Assembly: GCF_011397635.1 (NCBI RefSeq)
Contig: NC_064756.1
Location: forward strand, 21,568,907-21,632,906
Reading direction: 5' to 3'
DNA length: 64,000 nt
Source: Epinephelus fuscoguttatus
Lineage: Eukaryota; Chordata; Actinopteri; Perciformes; Serranidae
Part shown: one piece after another, positions 34,299 to 49,200 of the stretch
Numbering within the stretch: the first letter of the stretch is position 1
Layout: every line of letters starts with the position of its first letter
Notes under the pieces: model-generated
The model's database searches: none
Seen by the model: the letters and a program-made list of their open reading frames with translations, nothing else
What the model was told of the DNA's origin: nothing
Translations under genes and position numbers: made by a program

Positions 34299-37200
34299 GT
34301 GAATTTATAAGCCTCATAATGACTGTTTTATACTCACCACTTATTCAGTAATATTTCAGTCTCACAGTTATTGATTTCTCCCCCCTGCATACTGAGTACG
34401 AGGCTCTGTCTTGGGTGCTTTAGTGAAATTATTATCTGAGAAAAGCCCTGCAGTCCCTCAGCAGCTCAGCTTACACCAGTGTGGTGCTATAGCAGCCTAT
34501 CATAGCAAAACTCTGTAATTATATAAAGATATAGGTGTTGTTTCACTCCCATGATGAACCAGGATATGTGGACGAGAAATTGCAACAGATGGATGCCAAG
34601 AGGGCAAAGAGAGAGAGTGTTTAATTTAGCAATGAAAAAACACAACTGTTGGTGGCAAGCTGAAGCTGTGAGTCCAGTAAAAAAATAAGGGATGACTGTT
34701 AAGGGAAATCCAACAATGTGCTACATTAACAGGGCCTATAAAATAAGGGGTTGATTGCAAATATATTAAAAGATATCCTAATAAAGTCGACCAGCAGCTT
34801 GTTGTAAACCTAAATTAATCTTGTAACTATTCCCTCCAGGTGTGAAGGACTGTCTCAAATGTCCGGCTGGTTTTTACTGTCCTGAGGGGACAAGCGACCC
34901 TGTGCCCTGTCCACCAGGCTCCTTTAACCCCTTAGAGGGTCAGGATGAGTTGGCCGATTGCAGGGAGTGCTATGCAGGGAAGGCCTGCACACAGGTGGCT
35001 CTGAGAGCCCCAGATGTGGACTGCATGCAAGGGTGAGTAACCTCTACAGATTCAAGATAAGGTTTCCTGTGAAGCATGTTCCAGTGATACAATAAACTTG
35101 TGTTCTTTAGTACTGCATGTCTGATTTGAAGGAGTAAAAACTTGCCACTTTGTTGCCTTTGCCTGAATCCGATAAGGTTTGTGTGTCCGCCTGGTTCCTC
35201 AAAACCCAACGCTCCGACCAGTGCCTGCCCACCGGGGACACTGAGCAATCGCACTGACCTCACTGACCGCTCACAGTGTCAGCGGTGCCCAGCTCGATAC
35301 GCCTGTCTTCGAGGTGCCATTTGTCTTTCACACATATGCATGTTCACTTGGCCTTTAAAAGTACTATTTAATATTTTATAGTTTCAGAAGAAATGAATGT
35401 AGTCACCTATGCCAAATTGTGCTAGACTTAAAGTGTGCATTAAGAATAGAATATACAAACTTCTGAGCTTACTTAACTACTAGAAAAATTAAATTAACAA
35501 CTGCCTCATCCATGATGATAAATTCTTTGCAAGTTTTCCCACATTAATGCTTCTATTATTTATCCTTTATCAGGCACTGGTGGTATCCAGAGACCTCCTC
35601 TCTCCTGCTTTGCGGGGCATTATTGCCCCCCCGGCACTATGTTCCCCACCCAGTATAAATGTCCTGTGGGGACATGGAGTGGTCACAGTGGATTGGAGGC
35701 TGAAAGTGAGTGCCGGCCATGCCCACAGGGCTGGTACTGTTTGGCTGGATCTGGAGCTCCGTCAGGTCGATGCAGCTCTGGACACTACTGTCCTGAAGGT
35801 ACAGCTGAGCGTGACATAATATAGGTATAATCTAAATTAAATTAATAAATGTGTTTACTGCTGTAGTTTAAAGATCTAACACACAAAAGTATCTTTAAAT
35901 GAATTATGTTTTGCTTTTAAAAATACAGCTTTCTGTATGAAATCGATTTCATAAAATAAGATGTGATTTCTCCTCTAGAGCTGTAATTGTGAGTCATTCA
36001 TGTGGATATAACTATTTCGATGTTGCATCACCAGGGACTGCATATGGCACCCAGTTCCCTTGCCCTGCAGGCACCTTCAGCATCCAAATAGGTAACAGAT
36101 ACAGAGAAGACTGCCTGATTTGCCCTAAAGGCTCATTCTGTCAAAAAGGCACCTCCAAACCTTCACCCTGCCCACCGTAAGCAGCCTATGTGCTTTGGAC
36201 GGATGCTATATGGGTTAAAATGAAGGATTAAGCTGATGTAATAAGTATGATTTAGTATATCCACTCTGTCCTGTCTTTCTCCAGCTCCACATTTCGCCAT
36301 CTGAAAGGAGGTCGGAGGCTGGAGGACTGCTCCGCTTGCCCTGCTGGCTATTTTTGTCCCCACTCAGCCACTGTCAACCCCAGAGTGTGCGGAGCAGGCA
36401 GCTACTCTGTAAGGCCCTATCTATAACAGAGTCCACTGTGACTGGCCAAGTGACTGAACCAGTGGAAACCAGAGCTGGTCTATTAGTCTCGTCCCTCCAT
36501 GAACTGTTCTGATTGTCCTATTTTTAGATTAGCATTTTCCGCCCACAGTGATCATCTTAGATTACTCACCACGTCTGTACATCTGTAAATGTCAGCAAGA
36601 GGAGCAGTTAAAGTCAAATTTTATTATAGTTCATCTTCTGCTCTCAATATTGAAGAAATATCAGTGTGCTATTCCAGCATCTTGCGAGTTCGATCGTACT
36701 CTCCCTTGTGTTTTCAGTCCGTATTTTGCTCTGTCCCTCCCCCATATGTGTTGATATCTTTAACTTCAACTCTGAATCTTTCTTCACGTTCTCTTGTGTG
36801 TAGGATGAGGGCTCTGTGGAGTGTTCTCCATGCCTGCAGGGCCACTACTGCAGTAATGAGACCACTAGCGAGGAAGCCATGTTAAGCATCATGGTGTGCC
36901 CCCCAGGCTTTCTCTGCTCCCAGGGTTTGGCTCGAGACCCCCAGCGCTCAGCCACCCTCTGTCCTCGAGGCTTCTACTGCCCTGGAGGAGGCATTGTGAG
37001 TGAAAGAGCGATGTCTACAGCAGGGGATTTATTGTTTTTTAATTAATATGTCTGATTTTCAAATGTCTGGAGCATTACACTACCTACAAATGTTATTCTC
37101 CTCATAGGATCCCAACCCTGTACCGTGCCCCAATGGTACGTACAGTGAAATTCCTGGTCTGCGTGATGCCAGTGAGTGTGTCCAGTGTCCGCAGGGGAAG

Positions 37201-40200
37201 TACTGTTACTCCCAGGAGCCTCATCTGCAGCCTATTACCAGGCCTGTAAGACACCGAATGAATTAGATATACAGTACTCAAGATTCAATAGAGTGTCCTA
37301 TTACAATTTTCTCTCCCTAATCAATTTTATCATGGAGTTAGGATTGCACTTCCACCATAAATGACACAGTTATTATGTATGCTGTGATATTTCAGACAGG
37401 TGTGTGTCCTCATGGGCACTATTGCCCCGCAGGGACTGGCTACCCGTACACCTACCCCTGTCAGGCTGGCCAATACAGGAACAACACACTTGGTCACAGT
37501 GGAGAGGCATGTGTTTCATGTCCATCCAGGCATTTCTGCGACAGACTGGGAACTGACATGCCTTTAGTCTGCCCTCAGGTAGGAATATCCAGCATTTTGC
37601 ATGTGTGAGACAGTGTAACCTGCCTCTAAATGTGCACTCTGCAACTCTAATCCAATATACTTTTTGTCAAATTGAGCAAATATATCCTCAAGGTCCCCTC
37701 GCTGTCTATTCTGTGCGTGCGCTGAAAAAAATCTGATCTTCATACACGGCTCTGGCTCTGTAAACAGCAAACAAAAGTGGCTTGGACAGAGTTACACAAC
37801 ACTATTTCTCTGTGCTCGTGCACAGGACAGGGGAAAGGCCGTGGATGTATAAAGAGAAAGGCAGTGGGATGAGAGGGATGGTGAAACAGAACTTCTGAAG
37901 GAGCACTGATCTGATGGGAGGGGTGTATTTGTTTTTTTGTTGAGTTCAGATATCAACAATCTTTCTCCAGAGTGGCTGACTCCACCTTGAAGTGCCAACG
38001 TGCTATGTCTCTCTGTCTGTCACTCTATTTTAGGGCTTTTACTGTCCGGACGGCACTTCTACTCCTGAGCCTTGTCCTGAAGGAACCTACAGCTCACGAT
38101 CAGCTCTCAGTGATGGGTCTCAGTGCTCCCCTTGTGGCGGAGGCCGGTACTGCACCGGTGTGGGACTCTCAGAGCCCTCTGGAAGCTGCAAGGAGCGCTT
38201 CTACTGTCGAGAGGGAGCCAAGTCTGCAGTACGAAAATGCTGTTTAAATCATTTATGAAATAGTAGTTGCCAGTCTTTAATGCTTTATTCTTGTCTTTAT
38301 ACTTGACTATTTCTATAAATGACTTAACTACAGTTTTTTTCTCATTACATGTATGTACTATGACAATGTCCAGGCTCCTGCAGATGGGCCGACAGGAGGT
38401 TTGTGTCCAGTAGGAAGTTACTGTCCTCCAGCTTCGTCCTCTCCCCTCCCTTGCCCCCCTGGCACCTTCAGCAACAGCTCTGGCCTCAGCAGACATGAGG
38501 AGTGTGTCAGCTGTCCACCAGGGTAACGCCACCCATATTCACTTGCTTTACTATCTCATGACATGATTATGTGATATGCAGCCCCACACAGCAGTTGCAC
38601 CCGTGGAGTTCTGACAACATCACTGCAGATTTGTAAAAGAAAATCTGCCGAATCCATTTGGGTCTGATGATGTGATCAATATGTTTCTCTTCTTGTCAGT
38701 TTGTATTGTTCAGGTTCCAACAACACCTCACCTTCAGGTCCTTGCTTTCCTGGTTTCTACTGTACCGGCGGCTCAGCTTCGCCTGTTCAGAATGAAGCAG
38801 AGGAGGGTTATTACACCCTGGAGGGGGCAGCCAGGCCACAGCCATGTCCTCTTGGCACTTTCCAGCCGGTAGGAAGTAATGCATACAGAACTCTGAGTGC
38901 TGTTACACTGAAAGTGTCCTGTTAAAGTTAGATAATGAGATAAAAAAAAAAAAAAAAGAAATCAAGGTTATTCCCTTGTCTGTAAATCCTCCACAGCATC
39001 GAGGTGCACAGTCATGTGTGGAGTGTCAGGGAGGCAGACTGTGTAACCGGACACGCTTGTCCCAGCCAGCGCTGTGTCCCACAGGACACTACTGTCCTCC
39101 GGGGTCCTCTGTTGCTCGACCCTGTCCTCCAGTCAGTATCTGTGTGTTAGCATGTGTTAAGTGTGGTGTTTGTGTGTGAATGTGGGTGCGTCTATTTTGC
39201 TCCTTACCCAGCTTTCTTCTCATCTCTGTCTTCTTAGTCAGTCATGTTTGCTGTATCTCGGTCTGCTGCACTTAAAGGAATGCTTCACCCACAAAATGAT
39301 CATTTGCATATCAATTAGTCATGCATATTGATTCACTGATTGATTGGGGATCATGTTTAAGGAAGCAAAACTGTATCCACACATCTGTTAATAAACTCTC
39401 ACACAACTTGTGCAGTATAATCCTGGTCTCATTTATCCAGTCATATAAATGACATGGATGCTTCACACACCTCAGCACAGAAGATCTATACAATCAGCAC
39501 AGTTGCAAGTTGGGCGACTATTTCCCCTTCTGTTCCTGAGATATGACCCTGAGTAATGGCCAGGAAAGTGTTTTATGCGGAACATTATGATGTCACAGTG
39601 AAGCTGACCTTTGACCTTTTGTATATAAATGTCATCACTTCATTATTGTATTCTATTAAGCATTTGTGTGAAGTTTTGTCATAATTAGCATATGAATTTT
39701 TGAGTTATGGCCAAAAACACATTTTGTGAGGCGACACTGACCTTGACCTTTGACCCCAAAATTCTAATCAGTTTATTCTTTAGTGCAAGTGGATTTTCGC
39801 GTCAAGTTTAAAGAAATTCCATATGGACTATATGTACGTAGGCATAAAAAAAAACAAACAAATCTTGCTGGGATCTAGAGGGCATATATATCTTAGGTTA
39901 CACATAATTCATATGCAAATGATCATTTTGTGAGTGAGGTATTCCTTTAAGCTTCATGCACCTTTCATTTCAACTGATATGACTGATATTGTAAAATTAT
40001 ACTGTCTAATTATTCAGGGCTCTTACTCTGACCAGCCTGGTGGCGACGCTGTGCAGCACTGTCGTCCATGCGAGGCTGGTTGGTACTGCAGCCGAGCCGG
40101 TCTCTCTAAGCCTCAGGGTCTCTGTGACCCGGGACACTACTGCACCTCTGGAGCCTCCACTGCCTCTCCAGTAAGACGTGATGATTAATGACTTTGATAA

Positions 40201-43200
40201 CTTGGCTTCCAGCAGCTTATCTGAGGAAGAACTGCTGTCTTAGTAAGAAGTAGTAGTATGGAATTGGAAGAGAAATGTAATTACAGAAAGGCATTTTAAG
40301 AAGTAGTTTTAAACACTTGGTACACACAGTATTACAGAACATAACTACTCTTACTGCAGTCTCCTTTACTAGATGTAGAGTGCCTCTGCCTAAGTTGTGC
40401 ATAGAGAGTGAGAGAATTAATAAAATTAAGTGTTAAAAGGAATTTAATTGACTACTATGTTTTCTATTTTGTCTTACCAAACTAATTTTCTGTTCACTCC
40501 ATAGATGTTTCAAATAAATGTAACAAGAAACCAGACCTGCCTTTCATATTTACCATGTTGATCTCTGAGTGATATACAATGAGAGAAGTGTTTGACATCT
40601 TGTCTGCTATGTGCTTGTTGATTATTTTTGCTTATAAAATGGTTTAGCTCAAGTGAGAGCTTGAATAGAAAAGCTGGAAATAAGCTGGTCTTTAAAATGA
40701 ATATTTCTCTTCCCTCTCTGAAATAAAGCTGTGCAGCTGATTTGATGGCAGCTATTAATTTCCCACACACTTTGACTGCTAAAGTGTTTTCTGTCATTTG
40801 ATATGCATATGAATCTAGAGGCATGTGAAGTTCAGGTTTGCATTAGGCAAATAAATAATGTTTTTCAGCAGTGTTTTTTGGATAAGCTGCTGATAGTGCG
40901 TGGGAAATGAGTGACAGCTACCAAATCAAACTGCCCACAGCTTTTAACTTTTAAAGTTCTAACTATAACTGGAAGAGAAAAATGATCAAACTTTATCATA
41001 TTCTGATGATTACGCCGATATTCCCACAGGTGGCTGTGGCCTCTGGCGGTGTATGTCCTGCAGGGTATGTCTGTCCACATGGGACTATGTACCCCCAGCA
41101 GCACCCGTGCCCTGTGGGGACCTGGAGCAGCACTGTGGGAGCCCAAAACCTTTCATCATGCTGGCCCTGCCCTCCAGGACTCTACTGCAACAGTACTGGA
41201 CTCAGCCAGCCCTCAGGAATCTGTGATGCAGGTATGGAAATTAATTATCCAGTACAACAGGGTGTGAGAAGCAATTTGATGTTTCAAAACATACGTCACA
41301 TGAAAAAAAAGTACAGAAGTCAGTGCTTAATAACATGTAGGCATTTGAGATGAAGTGTTTTTTATATTTGTCCTCTGACCATTTTATGGGTAGGTGAAGC
41401 TGCTTGTCCTTCTTTCTTACTTTATGTTCATAGTTTTTATATATATATATATTTTGATTTATAGGCTATTACTGTTCAGGAGGAGCTGCGTCTTCAGTGC
41501 CCTCAGATGGTGTGACTGGAGACATTTGTCCAGTTGGACAGTACTGTCCCATGGGCTCAGCTTCTCCTGTCCTCTGCCCTGATGGGACGTACTCGAACAC
41601 TACAGGTATAGAAAATAGAACTGCACGACATATCAAGTACAGTGATACCCTCTTGTAGTGATCATGTGTGTACAGATCAAATTAATTACAATAGGTTTTT
41701 TTTATGTCAGAATTATCATGCATATGCTACCACTTAACATCTGTTATTCTCTTTGCATGGGAGGCGAACTGGTGAGGGTCTACTAAAATGTAAAGTTAAG
41801 ATGTATCCACTGCACCTGACAGATTAGAGCACATGACTCTGACTAGGGTGCAGAGAGGCGGAGGAGGAAGGGCAGATAACAGCCATGCAGGGGGAGACTT
41901 TAAGATCACTGTGACAAAGCTCAGGAAGCTGATGGAGCTTCTGGGGGAACAATGCCCTCAGAAGCTCCATCAGCTACGCTGACACAGAAGGGCTCTACCA
42001 GAGACTACTGTCCAACACCACTGATGGTCTCAGTGGGGATCTGGCAGACCTGGAGTGTTGGCGCTAAATGTTCAGCCAAATCTTCATCACCCCTAAAGAA
42101 GCCTAAGACTCTCCTGGAGCTTGTGTGGGAGGCCCACCAGGATGTCACACTCTTGGAAACAAAAATCTCCCTCGGCCTCTCTTTCTGCCAACCTCTTGTA
42201 AAGGAAATTGAGTCATGTGGGAATGTGGTGGGGTCTGCAGAGGATGAGGGCAAGGACGGTGCTGGTTGGATCGAGGGTGCCGCTATCGTGCTGTCTGTTG
42301 TGTGTGTCGTCCTGGTGAGGGCGTTTAACGACTGGTCCAGAAAGAAGCAGTTCCAGGGTCTACGGAGTTGGATCGAACAATAATAGAAGTTCACTGTTGT
42401 GTGTAATGGGAATGTCATCCAGATCCCTGGAGCTGACATGGTGGTGGGGGACATGGCCCTGGTCAAATACAGGGACCTGCTGTCAGCTGATGGTATTTTG
42501 GTTCAAGGCAACAATCTCAAGATAGATGAGAGCTGTCTTACAGGAAAATCTGACCACGTACGCAAGTCTGTGGTTAAGGACCCTATGCTGCTGTCAGGTA
42601 CCCATGTGGTGGAGTGCTCAGACAGGATGCTGGTGGCAGCTGTGGATGTCAACTCACAGATGGGCATCATCTTTACCCTGCTGTGTGCTGGAGAGGTGGT
42701 GGAAGATGGGGAGGAGTAGAAAGGAAAACAACCTGATGGAGCTGTGGGGAACAATCAGAACAAAGCCAAGAAGCAGAACGGGGGTGTTGCCCCTGACCAG
42801 TGCAGAAGGGGGTTATGTAAGGACAGAGAGAAGATGACCAACGTTTCAATGACAGAGAGGTGTTGCATTTGTTGTTGAAGGTCGCACGTGGTTGCCAAAG
42901 TGTGCTCCAGTCTACATCCAGTACTCAGAGTCAGTGTGCTGGTGGTATCTGTCCCAGAAGGTTTACCTCTTGCTGTCGCCATCTCTCTGGCTTACTCTGT
43001 CAAGAAACCAACAACCTTGTACACCACCTGGATGTGTGCGAGACCATTGGCAATGCCACGGCCATCTGCTCTGACAAGACTGGCACCCTCACCACCAACT
43101 GCATGACTGTGGTGCAGACTTACATCAGTGACATGCACCACAGTGTGATCCAAGACAAATGCCCATATGTAGCCCACCCACTCAAGTCCAATTATGTCAC

Positions 43201-46200
43201 AGAGTCATCTTGCATACACTATCACTTTACATCTGTTAATCTCTTTGCATGGGAGGTGAATTGGCAAGAGGATAAATGTAAAATTAGGGCATATGACTCT
43301 GACTAACATGCAGAGAGGCCTAGTTAGCTTATTAGCAATACTGTTATTGTGAGCTCAAACCTTCCATGCATTTATATTTATATATAATCAACTACAACCA
43401 ACTCATTTGCCACTTTACCACACATATTTCAACATATGAATAAGTATTAAACCAAAAGGATTACATGAAATAACAATCAAAGTGTTTATTACAAACCATG
43501 TGAGTCACACCAGAAAATAAACCCAAAATACCCAGGATTTTATAATCAAGGAAAACACTGTCTGTACTTGCTGTTCCTTTAATTAAGAAAGCTGTTGGTA
43601 GCCGTCTTTGCAAACCTCCCTGTCCAGACGTGATCTGTGCGTTGGAGATGCCTCGTCCTGAGTACCTCTACTGCAGCAGCATGTGTGGCAGCATCTGACA
43701 CACACTACCCAAAAATTCATAAAAATAATGAACCTTCTGGCCTTTTATCATGAATGTCCGTATCAGAACAGTTCACATGATCCACACTCACGCAGGCACA
43801 TGGTGACAAAGGATTTCCTGCACGCAGTCAGTTGGTGCGTCTCAAAATCAAGGCTGCGTCCTTGGTACGACAGGTCCTTCCATGTCGGGTACTACAGAGG
43901 CTAGGAAAGACTCCTTCCTAGCATTTGGTGAACGCACATTGGAACCGGCTAGTGAGTGCCCAGGTGTGTGCATCACTGAAGAGGCCCTGCCTTCAATTAT
44001 GGTAAATCAGGCACAAAGAATTGTGGGCACTTCAGGCCTGCTGAGGATACACATGTGTCCCTGAAAATTCTCTCAAGGAAGGAGTTGGTCCTCGGTAGAA
44101 TTCAAAGAATCCTTGACATTAGAACATTGGAGCAGTCCTTCGGCATTGGGGAAGTTCTTTGGCAGGATTTGATCACGCAGCCTCCTTGAAGCACACTTGC
44201 ACAAATAGGAATGTACTGATTGGTTATCCAGAGCACCACACTCTCTGGGTACTAGTTGTGTAGAAACAGAATGCTTTGTTTCTTCGAACAACACTGCTGT
44301 AGTAGAACGTCAGATTGGATTTAGGTATGCACCCCTAGTCTCTCTCCTCCAAGCTAGCCAGGGAGATAGCCAATTAGCAACAGTCCACACTTGGCTAGGG
44401 TGTTTGTGCTAGTTTAAAAGAATTACTCACTGAAAACAACACACTCTTTCCTTCTCTTTAACAGGTTACATGCTGGTAAAAAAAAATCTTAACAGTCATA
44501 TAGCAGATTGTACTGAACTTAGAACTAGCGCTTACATCTTTGTACTTCCACCAGCTCCTTCACCCTATGTTTGCGCTCCATCTAGTCCCACCTCCTCTCA
44601 GAACCCAGTAGGTTCATCTGTGATGGCACTGATTGGCTTATAACAAATTCACACCAGGCCACCCAATGCACCTGGTAACAAAAAGGATCTGAGGCGTTCA
44701 AGGTCTTCTCAAAATTGGACATCGGACATTAAACATCTTACCAAACTTTACCAAACTTACTTTTTTTTTTTTTGCAAAATCCTTTATTTGACTGGGGTGT
44801 TTATCTGACTAAACTACAAATCTCTAAATATTCAAGTTATTACACACCAGTCATAATTGAGCTGGAGCCTGTTTCAAGGTATAGGCCAGCTATGTTTTTG
44901 TAAACAGAAATACATATAAAAAAAACAATATGTAAACAAAGTTATATTGACTACATAAATATAAAGCAATGGGGGGCATTACCTGGGGGTTACGTGGTTG
45001 ACAGCTTCAAACACAGGTGCTTTTCATGTGCACACTTGTTTTCTGTCTCCATTAGCAGCCATTTCTTGTTATTTGACTGGTTACAAGCGAGCCTGAACAG
45101 CAAGCTTCACATCTCATTGGCTCATTTTTGGCAGTTTGTCATAAGCTTCGAGGACACTATGTTTTTTATTTGGAGAAAATGACTTTTTCCGGGCAAAGTG
45201 TCATGGGAGTAAAATGTTGGGATAAAATGGGATAAAATGTTGTTGTTTTTTTTTTTTTCCCACATATATTGACATGTAGAAAAAGACTCAAAATGAACAC
45301 TGTAAGTGAACTAATTGATTACTATAAGTAAATTATTTAAACAGCATTTGTATCAGAAGAAGTGGTTGTTTATAGTAACCTGTGCAGGTTCCACTGTATC
45401 ACGTTTTGAAATACATGTGTTATTGTTCCTCCTTTGGATAAAGGAGCAGAGGTGTGCGATGACTGCCTGTCAGGGACCTACTGTCTGTCAGGAGAAGGTG
45501 TCCAGCTCTGTCCAGCAGGACACTACTGTCTCGGTGGCGGTGTTGAGGGTATCCTGCCCTGCCCTCCTGGCACATACAGTCCTCACTTTGGCCTCAGCCA
45601 AGTGGAGCAGTGCCTCATTTGTCCAGCAGGTGAGAGTATTGTCACATGGTTGTCTTCACTGCTCTGCAAGACACTGGTTAGTCTTTCATTTAATGTTAAG
45701 TGAGCTGAATTGGCTTTTAATGTACCAACACCTTCATTTGCTAGATGTGTTGGAACTAATTGATTCAGATAAAAGGCAATAATAGAATATTTTAGCACGT
45801 TAAATTATCTAGAGGAGGGATATTGTTTTATGAAGTGATGGGACACCTTGAGGATTTCCATGCTTTATTATTACTGCAGTGGTGTTTTTAATTCTTCATG
45901 CTGTGTTAACAGGGCTTTACTGTGAGGACTGGGGTCTGTTTGAGCCTACTGGACCCTGTCAAGCTGGTTATTACTGCATAGCAGGTACACTACATGCATG
46001 ATGGACAATGGCAATATTACCATTTATCATTGCAACCTAACCTAAAGCCCTGCTGCTGTACCAGTGTGTGTGGCAAAACTGAATTGGACACTAAATCTGT
46101 CTTAAATGTGCAACTTCCCAAGGTGTGAACTTTCAGAACCCAGATGGTAACTTTAGCACTGGAGTGGGAGGAGCATGTCCAAAAGGGAACTACTGTCCTG

Positions 46201-49200
46201 AGGGCACCAGTCTCCCGCTGCCCTGTCCACCAGGAACCTACTCTAACAGGTTAGTGGACCCAGATGTCACACACACTTGTGCAGTTTTGTTTTGCCATTT
46301 AACTGTGTTTGTGTGTGCATGTGTTTACACGTGTGTGCTTGCAGTCTTTATCTGACAGACATCACTGGCTGTAGGCCATGTCAAGCGGGTCAGTTCTGCA
46401 GCACTGCAGGCCTCGCTCGTCCATCTGGACTGTGTCAGGCAGGATATTACTGTCCAGGGGAAGACACTACAGCTACAGGTAGAGCAGCAAAATTATGAGT
46501 TTTTATTTTATTCATGAGAATTTTGTTTGTGCTTGTTGAATAATTTCTACACCATTCCATCTTGTCTGCAGGATTAACCTAGCTGAACCAGCTTCAAACA
46601 TCAATACAATGATCCCTCTGTTCGTTAATTAATATTTAATTATGTGTGTAGTTCATGCATGACATAAAATAGTGGAGAACAGAGCTAATATATAATGTGC
46701 AGAGACAAATCTTATGAATAAGCATCAGAGAGAAGAGAGACAAATGTTGATAAATGCAGGAAATCTGAATGTGCGAGGGTGTTTTGTTGAACGAATGATT
46801 ACTGAATTAATAAGGGTTTATCACATGATTCATCACATTAAGGGCTCAGCAATCATAATCTCAGTAATTCAGCACATCTAATTGGTTTTTCCTCTGCAGG
46901 CTCAGGAGGAGGTCTTTGCCCACCAGCTCATTACTGCCCTGAGGGTAGTGCGAGCCCAGTGCCCTGCCCAGCTGGGGCCTACACCAACCTCACGGGCCAG
47001 TCAGTGTGTTTCCGCTGCCCTGCTGGCTACTACTGTCCAGAGAGGACTGGCAACTTCACCAAGTTCCCCTGCCCCCCTGGCTTCTACTGCCCTGATGGTA
47101 GACTCACCCAAAACACTATCAATCATATTTATTTTTGTTTTGTTTATTTGACAATTCATTTTAAAAAGACAGATACGTGGCTGCAAGACTAGAGTACATG
47201 CATGATTAAAAGAACATCAAGGATGACAAAAGAAAAGGCACATGACTTATTTTCATTGTGGTCCTTATTGTAGTTAGAGCTCAGAAAGGTGCGTGCGTGT
47301 ACATGTGTGTCGAGATAGTGGTGCACACAAGGGCTTAGGTTTTGTTTAACAGCGGGGAGGTTCTCAGCCAGACAGTCTCTTTTCTGGCTGTCTTTTATGT
47401 ATTAATTTTGCTGTGAATGTCTTTAATATTGTCAACATAAAAATCCTCTGCTACTTTTATGTTTTTATTGCGGGTGGAGAGGTGGGGAAACAATGCACAC
47501 TTTCTAAATATTTGGGCAGACGTGCCTCCTGCCCCCCGCCCAGATTTACACTTACAGAAGTAGGGCATTCATGGCATATAATGGTACACAAAACATTAGT
47601 ATAGATGTAATCAGCATGATGTCGCACGAACAAAAAAATGTAATCACTTCCTGGTTGAAAACTGGGGATTGATTTCAGTTGCGGACATATGTAATATTGG
47701 CAAACTTGTAGAAACCAAATCTATCGGCACAGAAGCCAAGCAATGCACTGCTATGTACAGGCACTGCAGCAAAACATGTTTTAGCCACCTAAAAAGACAC
47801 ATCTTAAAGTAGGTCAGGTAAAGTGCATGCTATATTTGGAATATTTTCACTGCTCCACCTTGCATACAAACTGATTAAGGCAGCAGTAGATCAGCAACTC
47901 TCATGTTCTGTGCAGTAAAATTACTATTTTGTTTCAATGGGGTCCGGTGGCTTTGAGATTAGAGCTTCATTCATTCATTCATTCATTCATCTTCTAACCG
48001 CTTCATCCTCTTGAGGGTCGCCCCCTATCGCAGCTGACATCGGGCGAGAGGCAGGGTACACCCTGGACAGGTCACCAGACTATTGCAGGGCTGACACATA
48101 GAGACAAACAACCATTCACGCTCACATTCACACCTACGGACAATTTAGAGTTACCAATTAACCTGCATGTCTTTGGACTGTGGGAGGAAGCCGGAGTGCC
48201 CGGAGAGAACCCACGCCGACACGGGGAGAACGTGCAAACTCCGCACAGAAGGGCTCCCACGCCCGGGATCGAACCGGCAACCCTCTTGCTGTGAGGCGAG
48301 AGTGCTAACCACCACACCACCGTGCCGCCCGATTAGAGTTTCAGTTCCATTCAATTTTTTTAGGTGGACCTTTTTTTAGGTGGTTAAAAACTAACTAATT
48401 GTGGCAGCGTTGCTTGGTGTGGTTACATTGTATGTACATGATACAGGGAATTTTCTTCCTGTAAGTCATTGTAAACAAACATTGTGATTAAGCCCATATG
48501 GAAAATAATCACAGTGGCATCAACAGGCATTATGTAAATAATAGGCTTAAGTGCACAATTGCTATTGTACTAGAACTGGTCTGTTACATGAGTTATATAC
48601 GACTGCCTACACAAATGTCTTTGCAGGAGTAGGTTGCATTTCTTCATTAATTTATTGTCAGTAGTAACACTGTTTTAGAAGCTTCTTGTTATAATTAAAG
48701 GCTGTTTCTGCTTTGATCAATGGCTCCCCTTAGCTTTTACAATACAAGTAAAAATGCAGTGTACTTTAAACACCGACATTGCATGTAGCAATTTCTAATA
48801 ATGTTGCATTATGTGCATAGGTACAAGGCATGCCACCCAGTTCCCCTGTCCTCGTGGATACTACAACCCCGAGCCCATGACTCAGAGTCTGGACAGCTGC
48901 CTGCCTTGTCCTCCAGGACACTACTGTGAGAAGGAGAGGCTGACAAAAGTGTCTGGAAAGTGCAAGGCTGGTCAGTAATGGCGTCTTTGTTTTTTTTCTT
49001 CCCAAGACACAATCACAGCCACACAGCGTGGCTTCTCAGTGTCAGGACTTTGTCCTCTGTGCCAGCCTTTTTGTCTCTAGGGGTCGGCGAGCCAGTCTAA
49101 AGCAGTCTGAAAGACTTGAGGGCAGGGAAGGAAGAGTGCACATAAAGCACGAAACATCACAACTCGACAGCAGCCACATCAGTCATTATTTTACTTCTCC

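Noticed and set aside
35978-36034. Earlier acceptor for giant gene exon 13
   Set aside because: Reading from this AG meets a stop within two codons; the AG at 36033-36034 keeps the frame.
42005-42466. Minus-strand open frame over the Ca2+-ATPase copy
   Set aside because: It is the antisense shadow of a recognisable plus-strand PMCA copy.
48263-48330. tRNA gene on the minus strand
   Set aside because: This is the tRNA-like head of a SINE with a (TGAA)n tail and flanking duplication.
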